Shown here: positions 10,377 to 23,340 of the stretch, piece by piece
How positions within the stretch are numbered: the first letter of the stretch is position 1
How the letters are laid out: each line of letters starts with the position of its first letter
DNA from: Schizochytrium sp. TIO01
Lineage: Eukaryota > Sar > Bigyra > Thraustochytrida > Thraustochytriidae
Length of the DNA stretch: 64,000 bases
Direction of reading: 5' to 3'
Assembly (NCBI GenBank): GCA_004764695.1
Contig: SMSO01000035.1
Coordinates: 2,540,001-2,604,000 of the forward strand
The notes under the pieces: generated by a model
The model's database searches: none
Seen by the model: only the letters and a program-made list of their open reading frames with translations
What the model was told of the DNA's origin: nothing
Position numbers and translations under genes: made by a program

Positions 10377-12108
10377 TTATACTTTACCTAAAACATGCAG
10401 CCTACGCACACTCAAGAAAGAGACCGATTGGCAAGGCATTATTTATTCTTCTTGCGTGATCCAGCCATCATCCCGCTAACTCAATTGCACGTACCTATCA
10501 AGTTGGCGCGAGACTGGCACGAGTCAAGACCTAAAAGGACAAAAAGGGAGCAGCAGACGCGCTCAGCGCAACGTTGGCCAAGCAAAGACCCTCCTACTGC
10601 ACTGTATACACTCAACGAAGATTTACTGAGTTACCGCCTTAAGACGGTGGCAAGGCGAAAGCTTCTGAAGGATTCGTAACGTACGTACCTACTAAGTTAA
10701 GTTACTTGAGCCATCGTGAACAACCATTGATTGCTTTAATTGTAGTGTCGGTGCCACCTTCACTCACTCTCCCTCCACATGTAGGTATGTGCTCGGCTAC
10801 AGCGAACAGAATTCCGCACGAAGAGGAAATCTCTTCCTCTTTTTTAAATAAATAGAAAGCAGTTTCTGCATAAAATGAAGAAAGAAGAGAGAAAAAAAGA
10901 AGGAAACTGAATGCGGTAATTATATTGAAGGGTTCAAAAGGTCATTTGGGACCGCAGGTGGGAAAGTGGGTGCTCAAAAAAATAGACAGCCCAGTACTAA
11001 GGCAGAGTTACTTAATATCAGCGCGTAAACCGCAAGAGCAACGTGTCGTATTATTTATGCTTTATGCTGCGGCTTGGTCGTGGCTACACACAGAGCCATA
11101 CGCGCGACCTCTGAGTGCGAAATGTCTTTTGCTTGAACAACTCTTGACTGATGGTGAGTGGGTGAGCTGGCCGCAGCACGTGGCGCAACGAACTATGTAT
11201 TTTTGTATATCAAATGTTGATCTTTGTGGCCATTGGGTATGATGAAGGAAGGGAGGGATCTTCTCGTCCAATCAATGACGATTTGGCTTTGATAAACGCA
11301 AGCGTGAATCCATACACTCGAGACTCTTGGCTAGATGGCATAAAAACCGCGAGTTCTTCGTGCAAAGTAACAATGTATGGTTTTTAATTGTCTCGAACCG
11401 TCACAATATCATGAACTGGAGCAAACACATGTTGAACCCGATCAGGACCTTTTCGGGCGGCTCCATTGTGTGATTGCCGGCTCCTTCGAACCCTCATAAA
11501 AATACCATTCCAAAACGTAACCTGCCATCGTGACTTATTCATTTAATCTAGAATTTGGCCAATCTCCTATTTTATCTACAATTTTACATTCCTCCATGCC
11601 ATTTCAATGACTCTTTGCCTGCCACATTTACATTGCATTTTGAGGGTGCTGTGGAATTCAACGCTATTGAGAGTTCGCCTTTAAAAATCAGCACCTTTTT
11701 CTGAATGTAGTAAGAATAGGGACCACATGTCAAATGCATCGCACGCAACCTTACCAAAGTCATGCCATGGGCGGGCGTTGCGCACATTTCCAGCTCATAA
11801 ACTCATGGAATGTTTGCTAATCGCTTTTTTCATTTTTCATTGTCACTACATGAGGTACTGGTGGATCTCCATTTTGGACTTCCTCCACCTTCGTGGCGGC
11901 TCCTGCTATTCTTTATTTTTTTAGAGGATGCAAATCATAATACGTATCTCCTCCACTTGTTCATCCTAAACAGTCAGATCTTGTCTCCAAAGGCTACAGG
12001 AGTCGGTCGGTCGCACGCAGCGCAGCTGACTCCACTACAATCAGGCAGTCAGGCGCAACATGCAAACGAGCGCTAAGAAGCGCTTCATTTAGCGCTTCAT
12101 ATTAATTA

Positions 12109-12358
12109 AAATGTTTTTTTTTTTTTTTAATTAAAAAGAAATAATTTATTTTGACTTAAATTTGACTTCATATTTTTAATTTTTTTTTAAAAAAATATTA
12201 TTATTATAGTTATATTATTAATTATTAAATAAATAGTTCAACATTGAAAGAAGAAGAAATAGTAATGATAATTTTTTTGTGATTATGATCATTTTTTGTA
12301 TAATTGAAAAAAAGAAAGAAAAAAAAGAGTAAAAAAAAGAAAAAGAAAAAAAAAGTGC
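12109..12358. repeat. AT-rich low-complexity block
   Basis: About 250 bases that are almost entirely A and T, with poly-T then poly-A runs and later purine-rich AAAG runs. No gene content. Confidence 0.85.
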
Positions 12359-15300
12359 CGCGTTCTTAAGAAAGTCATTAGTTCACAACTAGGAGTATAC
12401 AGATGTCCATCCGGAGCCTCTCGCAACGGCCGTAAGCATCCGTCTGATCAGTGGGTTGCGTAAAATGGCATTCGAATTGTTTAATTGGCGCGGGACTTAG
12501 ACAACAGAGCAGGCTCGCGTTTCTCACACCAGGACCGCGTTGCTCTTCTGTCTAAAGCCTCAAGACAGGCATTCACCTCGGTAATAAATTTCCGCGATAC
12601 CTTGGCTTATAAAGAGATATGACCGGCGTGGAGCCTGTTCTTGAAATATCTTCAACACACACTGAAAGGGTATTCTTACCAGTATATGATGCGGTCATGA
12701 TTCTATTTTGAATGAAAATTAACAGATAAAAAATTGATTTCCAGTTTTAAGAACAAAATATTTTACTAAAATAAATCACTTTTAATGGCCTGTTTTGGGC
12801 CCCTACTGATAGCAGGAGGTAGGTAGAAGTCGTACACAAAAGCTTTTCACGGCAGGCAATTGTGCGAGGGATTTCAAGCTATCGGGTTGCTCAGCACCTT
12901 TTAGACTCGTTCTCTACTCTTTCAGGCGGTTCTTCTTGGCAGATAGAGACAACCATAGGTGCTAAATTCGTGCAGGTAGTCAAAATGCACAGTTTCTCTA
13001 ATGAAAAGCAATAACAAATACTTCGAAAGGGTGGGAAGATTCTCTGGGGTGATCTCTAGCAGCACAATTGCATTGTTTCGTCTGGTAAGATCTTGGCATT
13101 GCAAAGGTCTGAAAAGATTGCTTTCATTCAATGTAGGTGAGTAGGTGATGGTGACAACTTGAAGCCTTACCTATGCGGAATAGATATGGGCGGAGGCAAG
13201 GTTGTCGAGAATCCTTCTTCAAGAGCCTCATCTCAGCGTTCGCAATAACCAAGTAGGAAAAAGGTTCCAATAAACGCAATCGTTGCAATGGTCAATTCAA
13301 TTTACAAATTGGAAAGCACTCCCCTGCCATTCATCTTTCGTGGACATTGCTGTGAATGCTGAAATGAGGCCTCAACTTGCTCGCTTCAAATGCGCTTTCC
13401 CCGCATCATTACATTCCATACTGCCCATGTATCCGGACAAGGTCCATATACACCTAGAAGCTTGAACTTGCCGAAGATTCATGGTTCCATTGTGCAGACT
13501 TTGCAGACAAGACATCAAGCCAATTGCTGGATCTTTGTAACGCGTAAAGGACGTTCACGTCGGGAACGCACAGCCATTATCTGATCTATCTCCAACTCCA
13601 GGTCCACGAAGAGTAGCCAGGCGGCTTCACTTCCTGAGGCCTGCGCCTCCAATATTAGTAAATACATGCCGCCATCAGAGTGCAACCAGAAAGCGATTCA
13701 GGCTACGCCCAATTGGATCGATATGGAGAGCTAGCTTGTAGCACTCTTTTCCTCTGGCATAGCAGTCCCTACAGGTGCTCCTAAAGCTCGAGGTAGCACA
13801 GTGCCTTCGCTTGTTTGTAGCAGCTTCGGTAGGTACTATGCGAGCTCCTAAAGGCTGCTAGACGAAACTAGGTGCTAAGGTCTCTTGGAGCAATCTCGCA
13901 GTAGTTCGCAGAGGCACAAACTTGTGCAAGATTCATCACTTCGCGTGCCCATGGTAAGCGCAACCCGTTTCAGAAGGTTCTGCGGACTTACTTGGCCCCC
14001 TCTCGGCGTTGCAGGGTGCAGAGCATGCCTTCGTTGCAAACTTGAATTAGGCTCTGCGAAATCAGTGAAGAAGCCTGTCTGGCAGAATAAGTTCGAGTCT
14101 GCCATCGAAAGATGCGTTGAGATGAAGAAGGAGCAAGACTTGAAGCAGATATAGTGAGGTACCTACTCTTTAGCGTGTCTATTGCCCACCTAATATCATG
14201 TAGTACGAAAAGAAAGGATCCGGGTGTCTCCTGGATATGGAGGGGTAGGTAAGGTTTTCACATAGTTCCGTTGCGGGGTGACTATACTAGCTGGGAGTTT
14301 GTCTAGCTTTCTAGGAGTTGATATGAGATGTAGCTTGCTCTATCCAGAAGCACGAACGGGACGATTGTCCCCACAGACACTAGTACGTATCCGGGTGACG
14401 CCTTCAGTAAGTGCCAGTATACACCCCTGATATACGTTTTGGAACGCAGAGAGGCTGATAGCGTAGCCTGATAGCGGAGAAGCCATAAATATAATGATCA
14501 TGAAAATAATATTAACTTTTAAAAAAAGAAAAAAAAAGGTAATGAATTCGTCTCTCGTCAAACTGTTGAAAATTAGAAAACAAATTCATTAAATGATTTT
14601 AATTTATTTTTTTATTTTTAATTTTTTAAAGTCTATACGTAAAAGAACGAATCCGAGTCTTTTGTTTGAGAAAGTCCATAAACATAGTGGATGATCTGTT
14701 TCCAGATTAGAAATTAGAAACAATAAACAATGGTTGCTGCTATTGCGAAGGAAGATAAGAGAATTGAAAATGAGGTTTTGACTGTCACCGTGGCGTTCTG
14801 ATATATTGCACAGTCTGCTGCGAGAGCCTCTGGACCATAATAGCCGTTCGGGTATAAAAAGGGTGTCACTCACACGAGACCTTCAGCTGTTGAACTGCTT
14901 TATATGTACCTGACGTTCTGTATGTTCCACGTTCCCGGCCGCCTATTATATCACGCAACGCATGTTGAAGCTCGTCGTCAAGCACGCGAAGAACTTGCGA
15001 ATCGCGAAATCCTCGTCACCGTCACTGATCAGTGAATGACCGATTGAGACTGCTGTTTTCCAGCCTGATATCCACTGAGTCCACTGTCGCCGCGGGCCAG
15101 TTCGTTCGACCTTGAAAGACGGCCTTTCGTCAGTCGTGTCAGTCAATCAATCACTCAATCAATCTGCCTCTCAGCAGTGAGTGAGTCGATCACAAGAACG
15201 GACCCGGACTCAGCGCTCTGCCTCATCGCTACAAGCCTCATCGCTACAAGGACACGGAAAAAAACTCAGAGCTTTGGATTCAATCGCCGTTCAACTTACT

Positions 15301-15420
15301 TTGGAGATGGAGAAGAAGCGTGAGGAACCTAAGCGGAAACCTGTTCTGCCGTTTCAAGAGCCCTGCGCTTATCCTGGAAGTTCTTTTTCCAGCAACGCCC
15401 AGAGAGGTAGGTACTCTTTT
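12359..15420. other. Gene-poor spacer
   Basis: Non-repetitive sequence at 12360-14160 and 14640-15400, split by an AT-rich tract at 14485-14640. Open frames up to about 90 codons occur (for example 13885-14154 on the plus strand) with no recognised domains. Short GGTAGGTA strings recur (12819, 13828, 14245, 15405). Confidence 0.5.
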
Positions 15421-17295
15421 CAATATCCCTTCTTTTTTTCTTTCTTTCTTTTTTCTTTCTTTTTTTGAAAGCGAAGCATGAATGTTCGGGGACGCGCTGT
15501 GAACAACATGGCCCACTACGTAGTAGGTACGTAACGCGCAGTAGCGCTCAGCTCTAGAAAGGGCGGAGGAGCCGCTCTTTGATCTGAGCTGAGGCCCCTT
15601 CGCATCATGAAAGTTGCCATTGCAATCACGATGGTCCTGAACGGCGTCACTCGGACGCAGCAGCGTCTGATGTTGTGTATTGTACTCGCATGCATGTAGG
15701 TCTGTCTGTGCGTGTGCTGGGATCATGCTGGTTACTACTTTCTTGCGCAGATCTGAGAGGTCGCAATCGGCGGCATACTTCTCCTCCTCGCAGCTTCTTC
15801 AAGCGTCGTAATCTCGCGAAGCGCTTTCCTGAAAAGATAATATGGACACAAGACATTTTATTTTCTACAACTGCCATAAGTCAGGGAAGCAACAGCCCGT
15901 TAGTTTCTCGAAAAGAAAACTTTCAATTGAAAACCCGCTTCTAATTTTAATATTTAATTTTTTTTAATAAAAAATAAAAAAAAATTATGATAATGACAAT
16001 AATCCTTATAATGATTTAATTTAATAGCATTTAATTTAATAGCATTTAATTAAATTAAATTTAATTTTAAAACAAAATAAAATAAAAAGAAAGATACAAA
16101 AAGCGTATCAAATCTGAATTTGAACTGGCCGACGGATGGGAATAGCAGACTCGTGAACCTTCGATGTAAACAGCCGTAAACTTGGAGTTCCTGAGATCCT
16201 GGCACCTTGCGCATCCGCTTTTGCCATTCTCGCGCCAATTCAATTCAAACTGGGCTTGAGACGGCAAATCCGACTTCCTTCAGCACGCAATCTAACGGGT
16301 CTGTGAGATCGATCATCGCCGCCGCCGTTGGCATCGTTTCCACCGCTTCCCAAGTGGTTTCCAACAGCAGCTGTCTTCGTGGCTGCCCACGAACTGGAGA
16401 GGACCTCGCGAGGCCCGAAAGCGACAGCAAGTCGAGGCTCTCGACTCTTCTTCACTTCTTCGGCAGAGCCCATCGTCCAAGGGTTTGTTTGGGGAGCCTG
16501 GACCATCGAGCGAGCGAGCGACCTTATCCCATTTGAGAACGGCTCCGTCTGATGTGACGTCTGCGCCGGTCTGTTCCTGAGCAATCCCACGCAGCACCCG
16601 CGGCATCTCCACCCGTGGCTGTGCCAAGCAACCTCGATCTGAACGTCCGCAGCCTCTCGCCGCCAAGCCTGTCTCGCGAGACGATTTAGGTCATGATGGT
16701 CGCGAGCTCGATGGCCTCCGCGACGACCTCAGCAACATCGAGGCCCTCCAGGGGCGATTTCGATTTCGATACACGGCGAGTGTCTGTTTGTCTGTCAACC
16801 AATGGCATCGTCGATGCACGAAGCGAACTGCTGATTCGTGGGCCGCTCTCCACGCGAGCGGGAGCAAGAACACGGCCAGCTTGAAGACCGGGAGCTCGAG
16901 CTCGAGCACCAAGGGTGGCCAGGCAGGCAAGCAAGCAAGCAAGCCACTCGTGCCAAGTCTCGAGCGCAGACGGCAATCGAGCGATGCTTTGGGCCTCTCC
17001 GGAGACTCAGTCAGTCTGCTGGCTGCAGCGGCGAAGGGGCGGCGGGAGGAGGTTGACCGCTCGCCGCCGAAGCGGCCCTGCGCCGCTCCACGCGAAGAGA
17101 GCTTGGCGGCGAGCAGCGCCGTATCTTTGCGGCAAACGGCGTCGAGGATTCGAAATTGTATGCGTATGCTAGTTCATAACGGCGATGGCGGATCTTCGAG
17201 TACATTGGTTTTCAAAATTGGGTCTCTTCGTTTTCAGACAGACCCATAGTTAGCCTTTTCTTTTTCTCTTCTTCTCTTCTGTCTATTCTATTTGT
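15421..17295. other. Gene-poor spacer with GC-rich island
   Basis: A pyrimidine run at 15421-15466, an AT block at 15945-16095, then a GC-rich island at 16100-17250. The island carries overlapping open frames on both strands, the longest a 153-codon frame ending at 17249 that opens at TTG and encodes a Ser/Ala/Arg-rich, disordered-looking product. None is recognised; island composition alone explains the open frames. Confidence 0.45.
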
Positions 17296-17327
<32 letters not shown>

Positions 17328-17329
17328 TC
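17296..17329. repeat. (TTTC)n microsatellite
   Basis: Tandem TTTC units following a pyrimidine-rich stretch. Confidence 0.95.
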
Positions 17330-19703
17330 GAATAATGCCATAAACATATTTATTTTTAATTTGAATTAAAATAACAACAACAAATACTACCTTTTAGTAT
17401 CGAAAAAAGCGGTTTGATGAAAGAATAACAAGCTAGCTTGCAAGACTTGCATTTCAAAGAATCAGAACGGCAGGACGCTGAGTAATCATTCTATCGATAG
17501 AAGCAACACGTGTCTGGTTTAGGCTCCTATGATGAACTTCATAGGTACTAAGCGTGTCAGTCTATTCAAACAAGTTTGACAACCATTTTCTAGCTTTTGT
17601 TCTTTTCTTTTTTCGCTCAAATGAAATGTGTTTACCATGACGAGACAAGATATTATTAGATTTAAAAGAAGAAAAAAAAAATTGAAGTTCGCAAAGAACA
17701 CCGTAGCGCCCGAACTCCTATTACTACCTACTCTCCTTTGCCCTTCCATTCTCCCTCCTCTAAGTTCAAGTCCTTTCGTGGGCCGTTCAGGGCAGGAAGT
17801 AACAAGCAAGGAGTAGTTCATTAAGAGGAGAGAACGTGCGAAGAGGATTTAATCGTTGGCTTTTGCACTCACTCCTGTCAAGTGCTCTCTTCAAGTTGCA
17901 CAAGTGCATAACAGCCGCGGCCAACTTGAAGGCCACCTTCCAGTGCAAAAACAGCCGTCAGATCGCCCACAAAATCTCGTGAGCCATCGTTGTTCACTGG
18001 CAGCCATAGAAGAGTTAATCTCATCCCCATCTCAAATCGCAAATGTCAAAGCTTAGCTACAAAATCTTCTCAATAGATATTTTTCTTCTTGAAATGCTGG
18101 GATAACGTTATTAAAAAATGTTATATATATTAAAAATATATATATATATATATAAAAACATTATATATATTTTATATACAAATAGTAAACACGATGATAA
18201 CAATAATGATAAAACGTTTGTTTTAAATCAGGTTTTATCCTCTTTTCGAACAAAAAATAAATAAAATAAAATATTTTTAAAGAAGTAGCTTGAATGAGAT
18301 ATGTTTCAATACAGGGACTCCCTTGAAAAGGACAGGAATCTCCCGCCCTCTCAACAAACGTATGAGACAGATTAGATGTGTTCCCAGAAGATTCCCAGAG
18401 AGATCATAATAGAAAGACGGATGAAAAGAACTGGAATGATTCACCACTTCTTAGAATGAATACCTCTACAGGTGACCAAGAAGCTCGAGATGAAGATGAC
18501 ATGAAGAAGATTATATTCTCGATTTGTGCTGTACAGTAGCGAAATGCGGTGCTGTTCATTGCCGGGAGGCCGTTGAAAGCCTTGGGGTGGCTGCTTTTGA
18601 GCATACCTACGCATCACTTTGGGACGAGTCGTGCGAAGCAAGAACTTGAAGAAAGCAATCAACAGAAAACCAAATTAGAGCCCACCTACGCTCCCTAGGT
18701 GTTTCCTTACTTTGTTTTTGTCCAAGCCCGCCTGCATAGCAACCCGATAGGGAGTGGTAGGGAACCACTCAACTTCCTCTTCGCTCGCTCATTTAGCCTC
18801 TTTCAAAGTTGTTTGTTTGTTCGTCTGTTTGTCTGTTTGTCTGTTTGTCTGTTTGTCTGTTTGTCTGTTTGTCTGTTTGTCTGCTTGTTTGTTTGTTTGT
18901 TTATCGGCGACGAAGAAAAGAGATTTCGTGGAGATATTGTATATGAGTTGTTAGTAGCTACCTTCCTACCTCCCTTTGTTTGTAGGTAAGCATGTTTTTG
19001 CCATTGTTTCTCTTTCTCTCGAGAATGGCAGTTCTGAGGACGACGATTGTGAGGAGTGAGAACCCTGAAGCAGGCAAGGCCAAGGCATTCATTGATTCAT
19101 TCATTCATTCTTTCACCGGTCAAGGCGTCTTCTTCGCCAACCAGCAAGATGCGATGAGAGGCGGAAAAGAAAGAGCTCGAAAGAAAAGCTGCCCCGAAGG
19201 CAGGCAAGCAGGCAGGCGAGCAGGGAAGCGAGCGAGACTCCGCGCTTTCGAAGTCGATTCGCGATTGAAAAGCAAAGTCGATGATCGATCGATCGGAGAG
19301 TGAGTCCTGCTCGTACTGCGATATTTTCTATTTTCTATTTTTTTAATAAGAAGGGGATAGAGAACAGGTAGGAACTGGTAGAGGCCTGGCTGAGAGGCAG
19401 TCCTAGAGGCCATATAGAGGATTGAGTAGGGAAAAGGCAGGCGCCGCCCGTAGCAGAGACGCTTTAGGTGAGAGTCCATGCGGAATGGGCCCCAAAGAGG
19501 CAAATAGCAGCGGAGACTCCTTCTTTGATGTGCCTCTAGCTAGGCGGGCCGAAGCGGCGTCCGAGGCAGTTCTTCGCAGAAAAGAACTCACTGCTCAAAA
19601 GATTCTTTTAGAGGGTTTGCAGAACCTTAGAGAACCCTGGGCAAGACGAAGTTTAGACCCGGGTTCTGGCGAAAGCAGCAGAACTCGACGAAGAATTAAT
19701 TCT
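17330..19703. other. Gene-poor spacer
   Basis: Contains an AT and TATA-repeat tract at 18105-18270, the octamer array at 18810-18902, and a GC-rich island at 19030-19703. The island's plus-strand frame runs into a consensus-like GTAAGT at 19704 (see findings). No gene is recognised. Confidence 0.5.
18810..18902. repeat. (TGTTTGTC)n octanucleotide repeat
   Basis: About ten units of TGTTTGTC, degenerating at both edges into TGTT repeats. Confidence 0.95.
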
Positions 19704-21582
19704 GTAAGTTTATTTATTTTATTTTATGTTATTTTATTCTATTTCAGTTTTCATTTTGAAATATGTAAACAATCTGAATTTGAACTTAAATTTGAATTCT
19801 GATGAATAAGTTGGAAAATAGGAAATGGTACGAAGATGAGACCATGGTGCAGAATCAGACGCAGACCTACATACCCACCTACTGTGGAGCTTGAGCAAGC
19901 TCACGCTGGAGATGGATTTCGACTTGATTTTCTCGATTCGAGCGGCAGGCCTGCCCTCGGGGCCTTTGCTAATTGCTGGACGCGGAGAGACTCCACAACG
20001 TGTAGCTGTCGATCGCCTCCAGTTCTCCGAGTTGCAGATTTGAAAACCTAAACGCTTCGAGAATGCCAACTCTAGTCTAGCGAAGAAAGCGGATCAAGAT
20101 TGATGTTGGAGGCGCCGGAGCGCCTTCATGCACAGCGAGAACGACGCGGAGGACGCCAATGGCCCGTCGCTGAAATTGTGCCAGAGATCGTGAATGCTAG
20201 TGCTCCCTAGGTACCGGGCAAATCATGAATCATCATGGTCCAGCAACCAATGGTATGAATCATGAGCCTGTCGGCACTTGCCGATTCAAGTTGCTCAGGG
20301 GTCACCCGGTCGCAACGCGTGAGTTCATCGTGGTGGTTCAAGTTCTTTCCGAAAGAGCTCGTGAGGTCTAATCTATCAGCTGCTCCACCGACCAATTGAT
20401 CGATCAGCCGCTCAGTGTGTACGCCGCAGTGGACATCCATCTAGACAGGTCCTCACCACAGGTCGTCTCTGGGCTCTCGGACTGACTGAGCCGCCGCCGC
20501 ACGCGCTGCGAGCGAGGGAAAGCCACCGCCGGCTAGCAAAAGCAGCAGCAGACCAAACCTCTGCGAGCTGCGCCCGTGGACTCGCAATCTCCAGTTAGAT
20601 TGCTTTCAGGTTTGCATGCTTGCTTTCAAGTTTGCTAGTATCCTGAGGCCTGCACTCTCAACCACTTTGACGACCACGATACGATGCCGGAGACAGCACC
20701 AATTAGCTGTCTGGAACGAGCATGTGACCTCCGGAGCTTCATGAGCTCGATCATCAGCAAAGGTTTCACGGGCGAAAGCGATCTTGCATTGATTGGCCCA
20801 TCCATCACTTGGCTTCGAAGGCCTTCTGCACATCTTCGGAAAGCAGGCGCCAAAGCAGGAAGCCCGAAGCGGTCCCTTCGCACCGCGAGCTGTTCGCTCC
20901 TTCTTCGTAGCACACCTATCGTGAAGAAGATGCAGGCCCAGACCCGCCCTGCGAACTCCGCCGCCCAGGTAGGTTGCTGGTTCTGCGAGCGCAGCAGCAA
21001 CTGCGGCAGTCCGAAGCGAAGCAGGCCAGCCAAAACGAGCAGCGCCTCCTTGCTGACGAGGACGAGGCCCGGCTCGCCGCTGCTTTTGGAGCTTCTGCGA
21101 TTCACTCGTACACACACACTCACACACACGCACAAAGCTTCTTCTGGTTCGCCACTCTTCATTGTCTGTAATCTTTTCTTCCCTCTTCTTTTCTTTCAAA
21201 GGTCAATTAATTCTGTGTGAACACGGTAGGCAGGGGGCAAAGAAATGCAATCTTTACGGATACACGGAAGTAGCTAGTAGTACCATTCTTCCTCGCAAGG
21301 TGAAGAACTATTTTGAACCTCAAGTTTTTGTTTGTTTTTAGGGAACTGCTTCATCGTCGTCGTGGCCCATTTTCAATACGGCGCTGAGGCCTCCCAAGTT
21401 GGGCTTATGGACTCCTATGGTTAACGTTGGGAGGCCGCGGCCTCTCGAAGCAGTGTCCGTGTTGTCGACAAACTTGCACAATTAGTAATAGGTAGTAGAT
21501 GCAGACGTGATGATAGTAAGTAGGTACCTAATTTGCAGCTAGTATTGTATTCAACCTTTTCAAGAAGCCATTTGAACAAAAC

Positions 21583-21634
21583 TGATTGAATAAATGAATG
21601 AATGAATGAATGAATAATTGAATGGATGAATGAT
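21583..21634. repeat. (GAAT)n microsatellite
   Basis: Tandem AATG units with edge decay. Confidence 0.9.
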
Positions 21635-22343
21635 GTAGCCTCTACGTAAGAAGATTTTCAACCCGAATCTCGTACATTATCGTAGAAGAAATGAAGTTTC
21701 TTCCTGAGCCTTGTCCGTTTCGGCGCTAAGAAGTGTACCGGGTGGGTGTCTGGCAGCTTCTTTGGTGTTTCGGAATGACTAGAGGCTTGCTTGCACGTTT
21801 GCTTGCATCTTGCAGGCGGATTCGCAGGCAGCACAACTCTTACAGGCTTGAGGTGCTTTCTACAACTATTTTGGCGATCTGAACACCAGTCAGTCATCTC
21901 TTCTACCTCTACTACGTACGTCTACATCTCTAAGTGCATCAAGAAAGAGAGAACGAAAGAGAGAACGAAAGAACGCAAGGAGAGCAGAGCAGGATGGAGG
22001 AACCTGAAAGAAGAGGAGCCCCCCAGAAAGTTAAATGTGAGAACCGCATTGAAGTCAGCGAGCAGTTGTGCAAATTACCACGGGCGACGGCTTTCTCTCG
22101 AAGCCGCGTTCTCGATAAGTCGAAGATTGAATTTTATTTCCCTCGCATCGGTGGGCGGTCGTCTCGCGATTGCTGCTTGTGATGGGACCTTGGATCAGGA
22201 TTATAGCGTCAGCTGCATGCACAATTCAGACTCAAGATCAATAATCTGAAGAGAAGCTGCTGTGCCGCATCTTCACACACATGTTTATCCTCGCAGGTTC
22301 CCACTCTCCTAATAGATTTAAAAGAACTCATCTTATTCCAGGC

Positions 22344-22345
22344 CG

Positions 22346-22376
<31 letters not shown>

Positions 22377-22377
22377 G
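22344..22377. repeat. (CT)n microsatellite
   Basis: CT dinucleotide array with single interruptions. Confidence 0.9.
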
Positions 22378-23249
22378 CGTGCACTAAATGCTTCTTTAGG
22401 CTGTGCCTTTTCTTTTGGCAGCGGCACGTTTGAAAGTGCACCTGCTATTCAAAATGATAAGAGTTAATAAGACTGCCCCCCCCCCACGCGAGAGAGAACG
22501 CAGCCCGTTCTCTCAGGGGCCTTTGTATTTGAAATCACCCATAGAGAAGCGACTAGGAGAACCGCTAGGGCTGCAGAGCGGGCTCCGCCTCCTCGTTGAA
22601 GTATAGACTAGCAGGAGTTAGTAGTCCCTAGTGGGCAGAACCTGAGGCGGAACCGGCACTGCCGGAGCAGGGAAGCGCCCACTCCAGGCAGCTAATAGCA
22701 AGTAAACGGACGAATGAGGGAATGCGCGAGTGAGAGGACGAGTAAATCAACCAATGCATCGATGAATCGATCGCTGAGTGTGGTAGAGTAACTCCGAGAC
22801 GGCGAAGAAATATCCTCAACTTTGCAGAACTGCCACGTTCCATTCAGAAGAATCACACTCACTGGATCCAACTCGTTCCCTTCCAGCTATCTACAGCGCC
22901 TATTTACCTATCCACGCAGCATTACATAATGCATGCACACACATACACACCTACGTACGCCTTGCCTTTTCTGCAAGCCAAAGTGAGCACAGTCAACACG
23001 GTTCTTCAGGTTTAAACAGAAAATCCTGAAATCAACATGCACATCGTCCTTCTTTCGCAGGGTGGCAGTTGTTCCAGCAGTTCCAGCATCACTCAGGGCA
23101 GCAGAACAGAACGAAACGAAACAGCGCAGCTTTGAAGCGGAGCGGGGCGGGTTCTTCAGGTTCACGTACGTGGCATGGTGCCTGGAGGGCGACTATTAGA
23201 GTTGAGGGTAGGAGGGCACGGCTGGCGTGTCTCGTAGCACAAGTTGAAG

Positions 23250-23340
23250 AAGCTTTTTCTTTTCTTTTCTTTTCTCTTCTTTTCTGAGTCTTTTCTTTTC
23301 TTACTGAAGAAAGAAAAGAAAAGAAAAACAAAGAAAAGCA
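23250..23340. repeat. TTTTC/GAAAA mirror arrays with perfect hairpin
   Basis: A pyrimidine array is followed immediately by its purine complement. Arms of 14 bases at 23289-23302 and 23311-23324 pair perfectly around an 8-base loop. Confidence 0.8.

Larger units (their letters stand above)
9213..12108. other. Gene-poor spacer with microsatellites
   Basis: GC-richer islands at about 9240-9840 and 10140-10700, separated by the microsatellites listed individually. Several open frames of 60-105 codons occur on both strands, but none has recognisable family motifs, and overlapping opposite-strand frames argue against coding. Confidence 0.5.
19704..23240. other. Gene-poor spacer with GC-rich islands
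   Basis: Islands at 19800-21170, 21640-22230 and 22550-23240. The 20606-21220 segment is open for nearly 200 codons on the minus strand and 178 on the plus, but neither product has recognisable motifs. Includes a (CA)n tract near 21110-21132 and a CT tract at 22344-22377. Confidence 0.45.

Noticed and set aside
14085-14110. AGTTCGAGTCT resembling a tRNA T arm
   Set aside because: The 6-base inverted repeat around it gives a loop too long for a T arm, and no cloverleaf is present.
16788-17249. 153-codon plus-strand open frame
   Set aside because: It opens at a TTG, is Ser/Ala/Arg-rich without domains, and overlaps similarly open frames in the same island.
18754-18989. Hydrophobic FVCLSVCL-repeat peptide that looks like a membrane segment
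   Set aside because: It is produced by the TGTTTGTC octamer array.
20606-21220. Opposing open frames of 197 and 178 codons
   Set aside because: Both strands are open in a GC-rich island, the products are compositionally odd, and no motif is recognised in either; not supported as a gene.
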